Notes: generated by a model from the letters alone, not told the origin. A stretch of 64,000 bases of DNA from Paraburkholderia sacchari (GCF_000785435.2 NZ_JTDB02000003.1:620001-684000), one strand, 5' to 3'. Shown: positions 1 to 9,279, counted from the stretch's first letter. Made by a program: numbers and translations.

Positions 1-711
1 GCGTTTTTCTTCGATTTCGACGGCACGCTCGTCGACCTTGCGCCCACGCCTGACGGCGTGCTGGTACGCCCAGACATGCTGGCGCTGCTCACCGTGTTGC
101 GCCGTGCGACGCACGGCGCGGTGGCCATTGTCTCCGGGCGCGGCGTCGAGAGCATCGACACTTTCCTCGGCATGCCCGATTTGCCGGTCGCGGGCCTGCA
201 CGGCGCGGAGCGCCGCGACGCAAACGGCGATACGCAGCGCGTCGGCTTCAACGATCAACGCCTTCTGCACATGGAGCAGGTGCTCGCCGACGTGGTGCGC
301 ACGCACGTGGGCATGCTGCTCGAGATCAAAGGCGCGGCGCTCGCGCTCCACTACCGCAATGCGCCCGAGCACGAGAATGTGGCGCGTGCGATCACCGAAA
401 GGCTCGCCGCCGAATTCGCCGATGCCTACGTGCTGCAGCCCGGCAAGATGGTCTACGAGATCAAACCGAAGGACGTCGACAAGGGCCGCGCACTGCGCGC
501 TTTTCTCGACGAGCCGCCGTTCGCGGGCCGCACGCCGGTGTTTGCCGGCGACGATCTGACCGACGAAAAGGGCTTCGCCGTGGTCAACGCCGAGGGTGGC
601 CTGTCGATCAAGGTCGGCGGCGGCGACACGATCGCGAAAACGCGTGTCGAGTCGGTCGAAGCGCTGCTCGCGTGGCTCGATGCGCTCGTTGCGCCCGCCC
701 GTGGCGTCTGA
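1..711 (+). CDS. otsB: Trehalose-6-phosphate phosphatase, 5'-truncated by the window edge
   Basis: Removes phosphate from trehalose-6-phosphate to give trehalose, the second step of the OtsA/OtsB pathway in the cytoplasm. The reading frame is already open at base 1 and begins with the HAD-superfamily nucleophile motif DFDGTLVD, so only a short N-terminus lies outside the window. The second HAD block is visible as VAIVSGRG, and the metal-binding block as VFAGDDLTDEKGF near the C-terminus. 236 residues are visible, consistent with a family of about 250. The stop lies about 65 bases before the otsA start, and the pair looks like one operon in the order otsB-otsA. Confidence 0.93.
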   Translation, partial: AFFFDFDGTLVDLAPTPDGVLVRPDMLALLTVLRRATHGAVAIVSGRGVESIDTFLGMPDLPVAGLHGAERRDANGDTQRVGFNDQRLLHMEQVLADVVRTHVGMLLEIKGAALALHYRNAPEHENVARAITERLAAEFADAYVLQPGKMVYEIKPKDVDKGRALRAFLDEPPFAGRTPVFAGDDLTDEKGFAVVNAEGGLSIKVGGGDTIAKTRVESVEALLAWLDALVAPARGV

Positions 712-776
712 TCGGCGTCTGCTTTGGCGCATATGCGGTCGCACCTAATTTCTTTTCTGCACGGAACCTGCACCTC

Positions 777-2210
777 ATGAGCCGATTGATCATCGTGTCG
801 AACCGGGTCGCGCCGATTTCCGAAGGCGGCCCGGCTGCGGGCGGTCTCGCGGTCGGCGTCTACGACGCGCTCAAGGAAACTGGCGGCATGTGGTTCGGCT
901 GGAGCGGCGAGGTGCTCTCGTCCGGCCAGCCGCAGATCCAGCTCGAAGAGCGCGGGCCGGTCACTTTCGCGACCATCGGCCTGCTGCGCCGCGATTACGA
1001 CCAGTACTACCGCGGCTTTTCGAACGCCACGCTCTGGCCGGCGTTCCACTATCGCGCCGACCTCGTGCAGTACGACCGCAATGAATACGCAGGCTATTGC
1101 CGCGTGAACGCGTGGCTCGCGCAACAGCTCGTGCCGCTCCTGCGCGACGACGACGTCATCTGGGTCCATGACTACCACCTGATTCCGTTCGCCGAGGCGC
1201 TGCGCGCGGCGGGCGTGAAGAACCGCATCGGCTTCTTCCTGCACATTCCGTTTCCGGCTTCGCAGGTGCTGCTGGCGGTGCCGCCGCACCGCGAACTGGC
1301 TCAGGCGCTGTGCTCGTTCGACCTGCTCGGCTTCCAGACCAGGCCCGATTTGCGCGCGTTCTGCGATTACATCGTGAACGAGGCGGGCGGCTCAGTCGCG
1401 AAGCGCGCCGATGGCCTCACGCAGATCGAGGCATTCGGCAAGACGCTTTGCGCGAACGATTATCCGATCGGTGTTTATCCCGACGAAGTCGCCGAGCTCG
1501 CAAAAGACGGCGAGCGCGGCAAGCCGGTGCGCACGCTCAAGGCCACGCTGCATGGCCGCAAGGTCATCATGAGCGTGGACCGGCTCGATTACTCGAAGGG
1601 CCTCGTCGAGCGCTTTCGCGCGTTCGAGCGGCTGCTCGAGCACTCGCCAGCGCAGCGCAACAAGGTGTCGTTCGTGCAGATCGCGCCGCCCACGCGCGCC
1701 GACCTGCACGCATATCAGGACATCCGCCTGCGGCTCGAGGCCGAGTCGGGCCGTATCAACGGCCGCTTCGCCGAGCTCGACTGGACGCCGATCTGGTACA
1801 TCCATCGCCAGTACGAACGCGCCGTGCTAGCGGCGCTCTTTCGCGCTTCGCACGTGGGCTACGTCACGCCGCTGCGCGATGGCATGAATCTCGTCGCGAA
1901 GGAATACGTTTCCGCACAGGATCCCGAGAGTCCGGGCGTGCTGGTGCTCTCGTGCTTCGCGGGCGCCGCGCAGGAATTGGGCGGCGCGCTGATCGTGAAT
2001 CCGCTCGACATCGACGGCATGGCCGACGCGCTCGGCAAGGCGCTCGCGATGCCGCTCGCGGAGCGCCTCGCGCGCTATAACGACATGATGGTGCAATTGC
2101 GCGAGAACAATGTTTCGGTCTGGCGCGATCGCTTCATGCGCGATTTGACGGGCGTGGCTGCGCGCGCTGGCGTGTCGTTGCCGGCTGTGGAACCCGCGCA
2201 GCAATCGTAG
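777..2210 (+). CDS. otsA: Alpha,alpha-trehalose-phosphate synthase (UDP-forming)
   Basis: GT20 glycosyltransferase that joins UDP-glucose and glucose-6-phosphate into trehalose-6-phosphate, the substrate of OtsB. The ATG at 777 gives 477 residues beginning [15 protein letters not shown], the family's usual N-terminus. The frame is open further upstream (to 672), but that part overlaps otsB and does not look like OtsA. Visible motifs are [10 protein letters not shown] near residue 131, RLDYSKGL near 268 and [12 protein letters not shown] near 367, which belong to the donor and acceptor sites. The C-terminal tail after about residue 455 is low-complexity. Trehalose made here would serve osmotic and desiccation protection. 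Confidence 0.95.
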   Translation: MSRLIIVSNRVAPISEGGPAAGGLAVGVYDALKETGGMWFGWSGEVLSSGQPQIQLEERGPVTFATIGLLRRDYDQYYRGFSNATLWPAFHYRADLVQYDRNEYAGYCRVNAWLAQQLVPLLRDDDVIWVHDYHLIPFAEALRAAGVKNRIGFFLHIPFPASQVLLAVPPHRELAQALCSFDLLGFQTRPDLRAFCDYIVNEAGGSVAKRADGLTQIEAFGKTLCANDYPIGVYPDEVAELAKDGERGKPVRTLKATLHGRKVIMSVDRLDYSKGLVERFRAFERLLEHSPAQRNKVSFVQIAPPTRADLHAYQDIRLRLEAESGRINGRFAELDWTPIWYIHRQYERAVLAALFRASHVGYVTPLRDGMNLVAKEYVSAQDPESPGVLVLSCFAGAAQELGGALIVNPLDIDGMADALGKALAMPLAERLARYNDMMVQLRENNVSVWRDRFMRDLTGVAARAGVSLPAVEPAQQS

Positions 2211-2257
2211 GGGCAGGGCACGCTCCGATGTGTCGCAAGCACATCGGGCGCCGCCGA

Positions 2258-2305
2258 AAACGAAAAAGCCGCTTCATGCAAGAGCAAGATGCGGCTTTTT
2301 CGTTT
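2258..2305. terminator. Bidirectional intrinsic terminator between otsA and the ABC transporter gene
   Basis: A 12-bp perfect stem (CGAAAAAGCCGC at 2261-2272 with GCGGCTTTTTCG at 2291-2302) has A-runs on one side and T-runs on the other. It can therefore end both the rightward otsBA message and the leftward ABC-transporter message. Confidence 0.85.
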
Positions 2306-2336
2306 GGCGCGCACGCCGCGCACAAAGCGCCTGGCG

Positions 2337-4361
2337 TCAGGCCACGTGCTTTTCGTCGGCCTTCTTGCTGCCCAGATGGAGCGTGGACGGCTTGCCATAC
2401 TGCTTGGCGAGCAGGTCGCGGTACAGGCCCGGGCGATTGCGCAGTTCCTCGGGGCTACCGTCGTCGATCACCTTGCCCGAGCTCATCACGATGATCCGGT
2501 CGAAGTTGTGCAGCGTGGAGAGCCGGTGCGCAATGGCGATCACGGTGCGTCCCACCATCAGCCGGTCGAGCGCGTGCTGGATGGCTTCTTCCGAGGCGCT
2601 GTCGAGTGCCGAGGTGGCCTCGTCGAGCAGCAGGATCGGCGAATTCTTGAGAATCGCGCGTGCGATTGCGATGCGCTGGCGCTGGCCACCCGAGAGCTTC
2701 ACGCCGCGGTCGCCCACGATCGTGTCGTAGCCTTCGGGCATGGCTTCGATGAAGTCGGCGCAACGCGCCTCGCGGGCCGCGGTGAGCACTTCTTCGCGGC
2801 TTGCCTCGGGGCGGCCATAGGCGATGTTCTCGTAGATCGAGCGGTGCAGCAGGGAAATGTCCTGCGGCACCAGCGCGATGGCGTGGCGCAGGCTGTCCTG
2901 CGTGACGTGGGCGATGTCCTGGCCGTCGATCTTGATCGAGCCGCTCTGGGTGTCATAGAAGTGTTGCAGCAGCGCGAGCACGGTGGTCTTGCCCGCGCCC
3001 GACTTGCCGATCAGGCCCACGCGCTGGCCTGCCTGGATTTGCAGGTCGAAGTGATCGAGAATCGGCTTGCGGTGCGGGTACGCGAAGGTGACGCCTTCGA
3101 AGTCCACGCGGCCGCCCTGGGCCACGAGCTCGGTGGCGTCGTCGCGGTCGGGCATGCCGTGCGGCTCGAGCAGCGTCTGCACGGCTTCGGCCAGACGCGC
3201 GACGTGCTGCGTGACGTCCACGAGCGCCACGGCCAGGTCGCGCGTGCCATGCAGGATCGTGAAGCCGAGCGAACTCACCAGCACGATGTCACCTGAAGTG
3301 GCCTTGCCCTGGTTCCAGAGCCACAGCGCCCAGCCGAGCAGGCCGGCGGAGAGCATCGCCGTGATCACGGCGTGCAGCAGGCGCAGTTTTTCCAGATAGA
3401 GCAGGCTCGAACGGCGCGCGTCCATCTCGGCTTTCACCGTCGTGCCAAAACGTTTTTGCTCGCGCAGCGTCATGCCGAAGGCGCGCACGAGCGCCATGTT
3501 GCCGATCACGTCCACCAGTTCCCCGTCGACGGCGGCCGCTTTGGCGGCGAAGGTGTGGTGGCGCGCCGAGCCGCGTCCGGCCAGCTTGAAGAGAATGACC
3601 GAAAGAATAGCCGAGCACAGCAACAGACCTGCTGCCATCAACGGATTGACCGAAATGATCATGACGATGGCGCCCGCCACGGCGATGCATGGCGGCAGCA
3701 CGTTCCAGGCAGTGGTGTTCTCGGCCGTGTAGACGGCGTTCGAGGTGGCGGTGATGCGGCTTGCGAGCGTGCCGGGCTGCTTCTCCGCGTAGTAGGTGTT
3801 CGAGTGGCCGCTCAGGTACTGGAAGAGGTCGCGCCTCAAGTCGCCCGTGACCGTAACGAAGGTGTGCGCGGCGAACCAGCCGCCCAACCGCCAGAGCAGG
3901 TTGTCGGCGGCAATCAGGCCGACGAGGATCGCGAATGCCGTCCACAGCGGACCCGGATGGTGGCGGCCCGCGCCGAGCACGTCGATCAGATGCTTGATCG
4001 CGTACTGCGAGGCGAGGGCGCAGCCGACGGCTGCGAACACGCTGGCGAGCACGACGGCGTGGGCGAACGGATGGCGCTTGATATAGCTGAACAGGAACGC
4101 AAGTGGCCGCCGCGCATAGCTCGCGAGCTTTGCGTTGTGGGCGTTACGCTGGGCGATGGTCAGATGTTGTTCCAATTGATCGATGGTCGGTCTGGCGGAG
4201 CTTTGTCCGTGCAAGGTAGAAAAAGAGACAAGAAGGCGCGCAACGGCAAACCTGGTGGAATTCCCGCATTGTAAACACCCCACGCGCGAGCCGCACGGCT
4301 TATGCCCAGGGGACGCGAATCTTATCGCGACTATGCCGCAGCGAGGACTCCTTGAGGACAT
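2337..4361 (-). CDS. Exporter-type ABC transporter, fused permease and ATPase (MsbA-like)
   Basis: A half-transporter with an N-terminal six-helix ABC membrane domain and a C-terminal ATPase domain, expected to work as a homodimer in the inner membrane. The ATPase part shows Walker A (GLIGKSGAGKTT, near residue 450), Q-loop (VPQDISLLH), signature LSGGQRQRIAIARA, Walker B ILLLDEATSALD and the H-loop AIAHRLSTL. The coordinates are the maximal frame. The first 50-65 residues do not look like transporter sequence, and translation may start at a TTG near 4214 or 4175, ahead of the conserved LTIAQRNAHNAK segment. The substrate cannot be read from sequence; lipid or drug export is usual for the family. 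It is a single gene, convergent with otsA. Confidence 0.85.
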   Translation of the reverse strand: MSSRSPRCGIVAIRFASPGHKPCGSRVGCLQCGNSTRFAVARLLVSFSTLHGQSSARPTIDQLEQHLTIAQRNAHNAKLASYARRPLAFLFSYIKRHPFAHAVVLASVFAAVGCALASQYAIKHLIDVLGAGRHHPGPLWTAFAILVGLIAADNLLWRLGGWFAAHTFVTVTGDLRRDLFQYLSGHSNTYYAEKQPGTLASRITATSNAVYTAENTTAWNVLPPCIAVAGAIVMIISVNPLMAAGLLLCSAILSVILFKLAGRGSARHHTFAAKAAAVDGELVDVIGNMALVRAFGMTLREQKRFGTTVKAEMDARRSSLLYLEKLRLLHAVITAMLSAGLLGWALWLWNQGKATSGDIVLVSSLGFTILHGTRDLAVALVDVTQHVARLAEAVQTLLEPHGMPDRDDATELVAQGGRVDFEGVTFAYPHRKPILDHFDLQIQAGQRVGLIGKSGAGKTTVLALLQHFYDTQSGSIKIDGQDIAHVTQDSLRHAIALVPQDISLLHRSIYENIAYGRPEASREEVLTAAREARCADFIEAMPEGYDTIVGDRGVKLSGGQRQRIAIARAILKNSPILLLDEATSALDSASEEAIQHALDRLMVGRTVIAIAHRLSTLHNFDRIIVMSSGKVIDDGSPEELRNRPGLYRDLLAKQYGKPSTLHLGSKKADEKHVA

Positions 4362-4926
4362 GTTGTCGCGTCGGAGGCTCGATGAGTTCTAGCGGCGCTT
4401 TTCGGGATACAATTACAGATTGCGTTGTAGCACGCCAATGTGCTCACATGCCGCGCCGTACCGCAGGCGCGACCCGCCCCCGAGCCGCAATATCCAGGAA
4501 ACCAGGGTCAGATAAAAAGCAATTTGACCGCGATTTCGAAGCCGCGCTGTTCGGAAGCGAACCCAAAATCTAGAACGGGCTTAAAAAACAAGGGGTTGCG
4601 GAGTGTTTCCGCTTTGTAACAACGTAAAGAGTTTGAAATCACGTGGTCGGGTATGGGTGCAAACCCGGATAATGCCGACTCGAACGGCGTAGGGAATTTG
4701 ACAGCATCAATGTCAACGACCGCGAACCCTGCGCGTTTACCGCCTGAGCCGCCGCTTGTGTCAACACAACACTTCACAACTGCGTCGGTCTGTGTGCCGG
4801 CCTGCCGGCGCGGTTAGCGGTACGGAACGCCTGGTGGGGCGTGCGGCAAGGAAGCCGCGGCTCGCGAGGTCGATTGTCAAAATTGCAGTACTTAGCCCGA
4901 TTATTTCGAGGAAGGAGTTCACCACT
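4362..4926. other. Long intergenic region between divergent genes
   Basis: About 565 bases with no convincing gene; the short open frames here lack plausible ribosome sites and protein character. It must carry the promoters of the leftward transporter and the rightward glycosyltransferase. The one clear structure is a perfect inverted repeat TTGACA-N7-TGTCAA at 4698-4716, a candidate operator. A strong ribosome site (GAGGAAGGAG, about 4909-4918) marks the glycosyltransferase start. Confidence 0.5.
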
Positions 4927-5991
4927 ATGCGAATCGCTCAAATTGCTCCGTTGCACGAGGCGGTTCCTCCCAAGCTGTACGGCGGCACGGAACGGGTGGT
5001 CTCCTACCTGACCGAAGCGCTGGTCGAGCAAGGGCACGACGTCACGCTCTTCGCCAGCGGCGATTCGGTTACCTCGGCAAAGCTCGAAGCATTCTGGCCG
5101 CAGGCGCTGCGCCTCGACCCGACGATTCGCGACGTGATGGCTCCGCACATGTTGCTGCTCGAAGAAGTGCGCCGCCGCGCGGACGAATTCGACGTGCTGC
5201 ACTTCCACATCGACTACTACCCGTTCTCGCTGTTCCAGCGTCAGCCGGTGCCGTTCGTCACGACCATGCATGGCCGTCTCGACCTGCCCGAACTGCAGCC
5301 GATCTTCAACGCGTTCAACGACGTACCGGTGGTCTCGATCTCGGACAACCAGCGCATCCCGCTGCAGCAGGCCAACTGGCAGCAGACCGTCTACCACGGC
5401 CTGCCGGAAGACGTGCTCAAGCCGATCCCGAACGTCGAGCCCGGCTACCTCGCATTCCTCGGCCGCGTTTCGCCGGAGAAGGGTCTTGACCGCGCGATTC
5501 GCATCGCCCAGCAGGCGGGCATGAAGCTCAAGGTCGCCGCCAAGATCGACAAGGCCGACCGCGCCTACTACGAAGAAGTCATCAAGCCGCTGATGGCGCT
5601 GCCGCACGTCGAGTACATCGGCGAAATCGGCGAGCACGAAAAGCGCGAGTTCCTCGGCAATGCACATGCACTGGTGTTCCCGATCGACTGGCCGGAGCCC
5701 TTCGGTCTCGTCATGATCGAAGCCATGGCCTGTGGTACGCCTGTCATCGCGTTCAAGCGCGGCTCGGTGCCGGAAGTCATCGAGAATGGCGTGTCGGGCT
5801 TTGTCGTCGAAGACGAAATCAGCGCGGTCGCGGCGGTCAAGCGCCTGTCGACGCTATCGCGCGAGAAGGTGCGCGGCGCGTTCGAGGCACGCTTCTCGTC
5901 GAAGGTGATGGCACGCAACTACGTTGCCGTGTACGAAGACCTGTTGCGCCAGAAGCACCGCACGGTGCTGCGCGAAGTCAACGCCGGCTAA
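4927..5991 (+). CDS. Family GT4 glycosyltransferase
   Basis: A retaining GT-B glycosyltransferase of group 1, predicted cytoplasmic, 354 residues. The N-terminal acceptor domain begins MRIAQIAPLHEAVPPKLYGGTERVV with the glycine-rich loop. The C-terminal donor domain has FLGRVSPEKGLDRAI and the E-x7-E signature in EPFGLVMIEAMACGTPVIA (near residue 257). The ATG at 4927 is chosen because a strong GAGGAAGGAG ribosome site lies eight bases upstream; the frame is open from 4756 but that extension is not protein-like. The gene stands alone, so its sugar and acceptor are unknown. The short GT4 build is often annotated glycogen-synthase-like, but that is not established here. Confidence 0.85.
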   Translation: MRIAQIAPLHEAVPPKLYGGTERVVSYLTEALVEQGHDVTLFASGDSVTSAKLEAFWPQALRLDPTIRDVMAPHMLLLEEVRRRADEFDVLHFHIDYYPFSLFQRQPVPFVTTMHGRLDLPELQPIFNAFNDVPVVSISDNQRIPLQQANWQQTVYHGLPEDVLKPIPNVEPGYLAFLGRVSPEKGLDRAIRIAQQAGMKLKVAAKIDKADRAYYEEVIKPLMALPHVEYIGEIGEHEKREFLGNAHALVFPIDWPEPFGLVMIEAMACGTPVIAFKRGSVPEVIENGVSGFVVEDEISAVAAVKRLSTLSREKVRGAFEARFSSKVMARNYVAVYEDLLRQKHRTVLREVNAG

Positions 5992-6068
5992 CTGGCGTTT
6001 GCCGGGCCTGCGCGTTTGCAAGGCAAGCGCACAGGCAACCTCCGGCAACCCCGGGCAACCCGCCATTC

Positions 6069-6100
6069 CAACGCCCCGGTGCTGTGCACCGGGGCGTTGT
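6069..6100 (+). terminator. GC-rich hairpin after the GT4 gene
   Basis: ACGCCCCGGTG (6071-6081) pairs with CACCGGGGCGT (6087-6097), followed by TGTCGCATTTT. The T-run is weak, but the stem is perfect and lies in the only gap after the glycosyltransferase. Confidence 0.65.
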
Positions 6101-6247
6101 CGCATTTTCGCCGCATCCGCTTGCGGGACGACGCAAACGCATCTGCGAGCGTGAGGGGCGGCGGCAATGTCCCTATAATGGCCGTTCCGCGAATTCCGCA
6201 ATTCATTTACGACAGCTGCGCGTGACAACCGCGCAAGACGACGTTGC

Positions 6248-7159
6248 ATGACGACCACTGCGCAACACAAACGCGACCTCAGGAGAAGTGCCTTGGCGAG
6301 ATCCCGACCGACGCGCGCCGCCGCCGCCGTTCCCGGTGCCGGGAAGCTGTTCGCGCTGCGCGCGATCGGTCTCGTGATTCTTGCGCGCTGGCTCCACTCG
6401 ATGGGAGACATGAATTTCCTGGTTGCGCTGCGAGGCATGGCTTCGTCGCCGGTCGCGTGCCTGAATCTGATCTTCCTGTTTCTGCTGATCGTGCTGCCCG
6501 GCGGGAAGGCGCGCGCTGAGCGGCCGTTCCATCCACTGCCTCAATGGCTGCGCCAGGCGTTGCGCGTCTTCGGTGTGCTGGGCTGCCTGTTCGCGCTGTG
6601 GTCGATTGGCATGTTCGTGTGGGCTGACGGCTGGCGGCGCGCGGTGCAGGCGATCGAGGCCACCAACGGTTGGCTCGTCGTGGCGCCGGCGCTTTATGCG
6701 GCCGTGGTCTGGATCTGCCGCCCGCGCGCATTGTGGCGCACCAACGTGGCGGCGCGGCGCTTCGCGATCGGGCGCTACGCGGTATCGGTGGACGCGGTGA
6801 CGCGCACCACGGTTGTATGGCTCGAAAGCCGCAAGGTCGGGCAGTACGATGCGCGCGAACTGTCGGTGCGCTGGCCGGTGGATATTCAGCCGGCAGCCGA
6901 TGCGGCACACTCCACACCGGCTGCTGAATCGGCCGCCTCGACTGGATTGATGACGCCTGTCACATCGCCCAAGCCCGCTGCGCCGGCGCGCAGCGCCGAG
7001 CGCCGGCCGAAGATCGAGTTGCTGTGGGATTCGCCGGCGGCGGCGGGCCACAATCGCCAGACCGTTCTGCGCGTGAGGCTCGCCACTGAAGGCGACCGCG
7101 TCGCTGCGCGCGCGCTCGATGCCATTCTGAAACAGGCCTGGCCCGCCGTGGCAGCGTGA
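6248..7159 (+). CDS. Uncharacterised membrane protein
   Basis: I do not recognise the family. The 303-residue product has a basic N-terminus, then hydrophobic stretches at about residues 34-50, 59-84, 108-127 and 142-158, suggesting three or four inner-membrane helices. After these comes a soluble C-terminal half of about 140 residues with an Ala/Pro-rich linker (around 215-250) and a terminal segment containing LLWDSPAAAGHNRQTVLRV. That layout would fit a membrane-anchored domain with a charged cytoplasmic tail. It lies about 100 bases upstream of another small membrane-protein gene on the same strand, so the two may be co-transcribed. Codon use looks like that of its neighbours. Confidence 0.7.
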   Translation: MTTTAQHKRDLRRSALARSRPTRAAAAVPGAGKLFALRAIGLVILARWLHSMGDMNFLVALRGMASSPVACLNLIFLFLLIVLPGGKARAERPFHPLPQWLRQALRVFGVLGCLFALWSIGMFVWADGWRRAVQAIEATNGWLVVAPALYAAVVWICRPRALWRTNVAARRFAIGRYAVSVDAVTRTTVVWLESRKVGQYDARELSVRWPVDIQPAADAAHSTPAAESAASTGLMTPVTSPKPAAPARSAERRPKIELLWDSPAAAGHNRQTVLRVRLATEGDRVAARALDAILKQAWPAVAA

Positions 7160-7262
7160 GGGTGCACCGGGCGGACCGCCCGGCAGCGCCGCTTCAGGCA
7201 GTCCCGCGCGAAGGGTATTCGCGCAAGCCTGTCGATCTCGTCGTCGTTTCGAAGGAGTCGCG

Positions 7263-7727
7263 ATGCTCATACGCTGGTTGCTTGCTGCCGTTCACCTGCT
7301 GGCCTTCGGCCTTGCGCTGGCGTCGATTCTGCGGCGCACGCGCGGCCTGCGGCGCTGCACCTCCACTGAAGCGCTACCCCAGATTTTCAGCGCCGACAAC
7401 GGATGGGGCATCTCGGCGGTCTTGTTGATCGTGACCGGAGCAATGCGCGCGTTCGGCGGCTTCGAGAAAGGCGCCGACTATTACCTGCATGAGCCGCTCT
7501 TTCACGTGAAGATGGGTGCGCTCGTGCTGATTCTGTTGCTCGAGATTGCGCCGATGATGGCGCTGCTGCGCTGGCGGCTCGCCGTGCGTCGCGGCGATGT
7601 GCCGGATCTCACTGGCGCGGCGAAGTACGCGCGCATCGGGGCATGGCAGACGGTGTTGCTCGTCGTGATGGTAATTGCCGCGACGGGGATGGCGCGCGGA
7701 GTTGGTATGAGCATGCTCGGCGAGTAG
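7263..7727 (+). CDS. DUF2214-type four-helix membrane protein
   Basis: A small integral membrane protein of 154 residues with four predicted helices (about 1-20, 47-66, 82-102 and 130-150). The sequence MLIRWLLAAVHLLAFGLALA and the central FSADNGWGISAVLLIVTGAMRAF with FEKGADYYLHEPLFHVKMG resemble the DUF2214 family, whose role is unknown. Conserved histidines (H12 and the HEPLFH pair) are compatible with haem binding but this is inference. The start is supported by AAGGAG at 7253-7258, five bases before the ATG. It follows the uncharacterised membrane gene in the same direction. Confidence 0.8.
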   Translation: MLIRWLLAAVHLLAFGLALASILRRTRGLRRCTSTEALPQIFSADNGWGISAVLLIVTGAMRAFGGFEKGADYYLHEPLFHVKMGALVLILLLEIAPMMALLRWRLAVRRGDVPDLTGAAKYARIGAWQTVLLVVMVIAATGMARGVGMSMLGE

Positions 7728-7814
7728 TGCGGCTCGTTATTAGCGGACTTCGGAAGAAGAGGGTGGTTTATATCGTCATTCTGACTACTGCAGGATTTGC
7801 TCGCCGGAAATGAA

Positions 7815-7844
7815 AAAACCCCGTTGCGTACGCAACGGGGTTTT
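7815..7844 (-). terminator. Terminator of tRNA-Val
   Basis: Fourteen-base perfect arms (7815-7828 with 7831-7844) around a two-base loop. On the minus strand it ends in a run of T, just downstream of the tRNA-Val 3' end. It may also stop rightward reading from the DUF2214 gene. Confidence 0.85.
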
Positions 7845-7881
7845 GATCTTCGGTGCTTGTCTTTACCAACACCAGGAATTC

Positions 7882-7956
7882 TGGTGGGTAGTACTGGGAT
7901 CGAACCAGTGACCCCTGCCGTGTGAAGGCAGTGCTCTACCGCTGAGCTAACCACCC
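7882..7956 (-). tRNA. tRNA-Val, anticodon CAC
   Basis: Read on the minus strand the sequence folds as a complete 75-base cloverleaf. The acceptor arm is GGGTGGT/ACTACCC, the D arm GCTCAGCGGTAGAGC, the anticodon arm CTGCC-TTCACAC-GGCAG with CAC at positions 34-36, and the T arm ACTGG-TTCGATC-CCAGT. The CCA end is encoded. It lies 49 bases downstream of dnaQ, has its own promoter and is followed by a strong terminator. Confidence 0.96.
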
Positions 7957-7968
7957 GAAGAGATTCAA

Positions 7969-7997
7969 ATTATGCCGGGCATTTCCGATCTTGTAAA
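7969..7997 (-). promoter_or_regulatory. Sigma-70 promoter of tRNA-Val
   Basis: On the minus strand TTTACA (7997-7992) and CATAAT (7974-7969) are separated by exactly 17 bases, and the tRNA begins 12 bases after the -10 box. The tRNA therefore need not rely on read-through from dnaQ. Confidence 0.75.
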
Positions 7998-8005
7998 GGC
8001 CTTTT

Positions 8006-8752
8006 TTAAGTATTTTGCGTAGTCCCTGCGTTCTCGTCGGCAGTGGCCGGTTGCGTGCGCCATACCGAGGTTCCCTTCATCGCTTTGTCGAGACCGTCGA
8101 GCAGCGCTTCGTGCGCGGCGAGCTCCTCTTCGCTTGCAGCGATCACGGGCAGCAAGAGCGTCTCGAACTTCACGCGCGGCGTCGCTATAGCGCCGGGGTT
8201 TTCGGTGGTGCCGGCCATGTCGATGACGAGACTTTCCTGGCCGCGCGTCATCGCCAGATAAACCTCGGCGAGCAGCTCCGAGTCGAGCAGTGCGCCGTGC
8301 AGCGTGCGGTGCGCATTGCTGATGCCGAAGCGGTCGCACAGCGCGTCGAGCGAATTGCGCTTGCCTGGGAAGATCTGCTTGGCCTGCACCAGCGTGTCGA
8401 TCACCTCGCCGCAATGTTCCCGGAACGCCGGCTTGCCGATCAGCGCGAGCTCTGCGTCGAGAAAGCCGATATCGAACGGCGCGTTGTGGATGATGATGTC
8501 GGCGTCGCGCACGAAGTCGAGAATTTCGTTCGCGACCTCGGCGAACTTCGGCTTGTCCGAGAGGAATTCGGTCGTGAGGCCGTGCACGGCCAGCGCGCCC
8601 GGATCGCTGTCGCGTTCGGGGTTGACGTAGAAGTGCAGGTTATTGCCCGTCAGGCGGCGATTGACCAGCTCGACGCAGCCGATTTCGATAATGCGGTCGC
8701 CCGTGCGAGGGTTCAGGCCGGTGGTTTCGGTATCGAGAATGATCTGTCGCAT
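8006..8752 (-). CDS. dnaQ: DNA polymerase III epsilon subunit (3'-5' proofreading exonuclease)
   Basis: Proofreading exonuclease of the replicative polymerase core, acting with the alpha subunit DnaE. Exo I is ILDTETTGLNP at the N-terminus with the catalytic Asp and Glu. Exo II is HNAPFDIGFLDAEL. Exo III has the His-Asp pair in RTLHGALLDSELLAEVY. The ATG at 8752 gives 248 residues, close to the usual 240-250, and starts at the conserved MRQIILDTET; the frame runs further upstream but without homologous character. It follows rnhA by 77 bases in the methyltransferase-rnhA-dnaQ order, which E. coli shares (yafS-rnhA-dnaQ). Confidence 0.96.
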   Translation of the reverse strand: MRQIILDTETTGLNPRTGDRIIEIGCVELVNRRLTGNNLHFYVNPERDSDPGALAVHGLTTEFLSDKPKFAEVANEILDFVRDADIIIHNAPFDIGFLDAELALIGKPAFREHCGEVIDTLVQAKQIFPGKRNSLDALCDRFGISNAHRTLHGALLDSELLAEVYLAMTRGQESLVIDMAGTTENPGAIATPRVKFETLLLPVIAASEEELAAHEALLDGLDKAMKGTSVWRTQPATADENAGTTQNT

Positions 8753-8829
8753 GTCGTTTGAAGCGTGATGGCGTGTGGGGCGGGGGTGGCGCGCCTGGCG
8801 AAGCGCGCCGTACGTGGCGTGTGCGCCGC

Positions 8830-9279
8830 TCAGAGTTCGGCGAGCGTGGCGACGCCGCGGTTCGCGAGCGCATCGGCGCGCTCGTTCTCCGGATGTCCGG
8901 CGTGGCCCTTGACCCAACGCCACTCCACCTCATGTTGCGCGACGAGCGCGTCGAGGCGCTTCCACAGGTCGTCGTTCTTGACGGGTGTTTTCGCAGCCGT
9001 CATCCAGTTCTTCTTCTTCCAGCCGTGGATCCATTCGCTGATGCCTTTTTGCACGTATTGCGAGTCGGTGTGCACGATCACCTTGCACGGACGCTTGAGC
9101 GCGTCGAGCGCGGCGATCACCGCCATCAGTTCCATCCGGTTGTTGGTCGTGCCGGGCTCGCCGCCGAACAGTTCTTTTTCCTGTGCGCCGAAGCGCAGAA
9201 GCGCGCCCCAGCCGCCGGGGCCGGGGTTGCCCTTGCAGGCGCCGTCCGTGAAGATTTCGACGAATTCGGGTGAGCTCAT
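8830..9279 (-). CDS. rnhA: Ribonuclease HI
   Basis: Degrades the RNA strand of RNA-DNA hybrids, removing primers and R-loops. The 149-residue product starts [20 protein letters not shown]. It carries the catalytic acids: Asp in [11 protein letters not shown], Glu in [10 protein letters not shown], Asp in VHTDSQYV, and the C-terminal Asp in [11 protein letters not shown]. The basic handle region is present ([11 protein letters not shown]). Its ATG at 9279 overlaps the stop of the upstream methyltransferase gene by four bases (ATGA), so the two are translationally coupled. It is followed by dnaQ. Confidence 0.97.
   Translation of the reverse strand: MSSPEFVEIFTDGACKGNPGPGGWGALLRFGAQEKELFGGEPGTTNNRMELMAVIAALDALKRPCKVIVHTDSQYVQKGISEWIHGWKKKNWMTAAKTPVKNDDLWKRLDALVAQHEVEWRWVKGHAGHPENERADALANRGVATLAEL

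Noticed and set aside
2289..3296. 335-codon plus-strand frame
   Set aside because: Antisense to the ABC transporter ATPase domain; no motifs.
4352..4573. 73-codon frame in the gap before the GT4 gene
   Set aside because: No ribosome site, cysteine/arginine-rich random composition.
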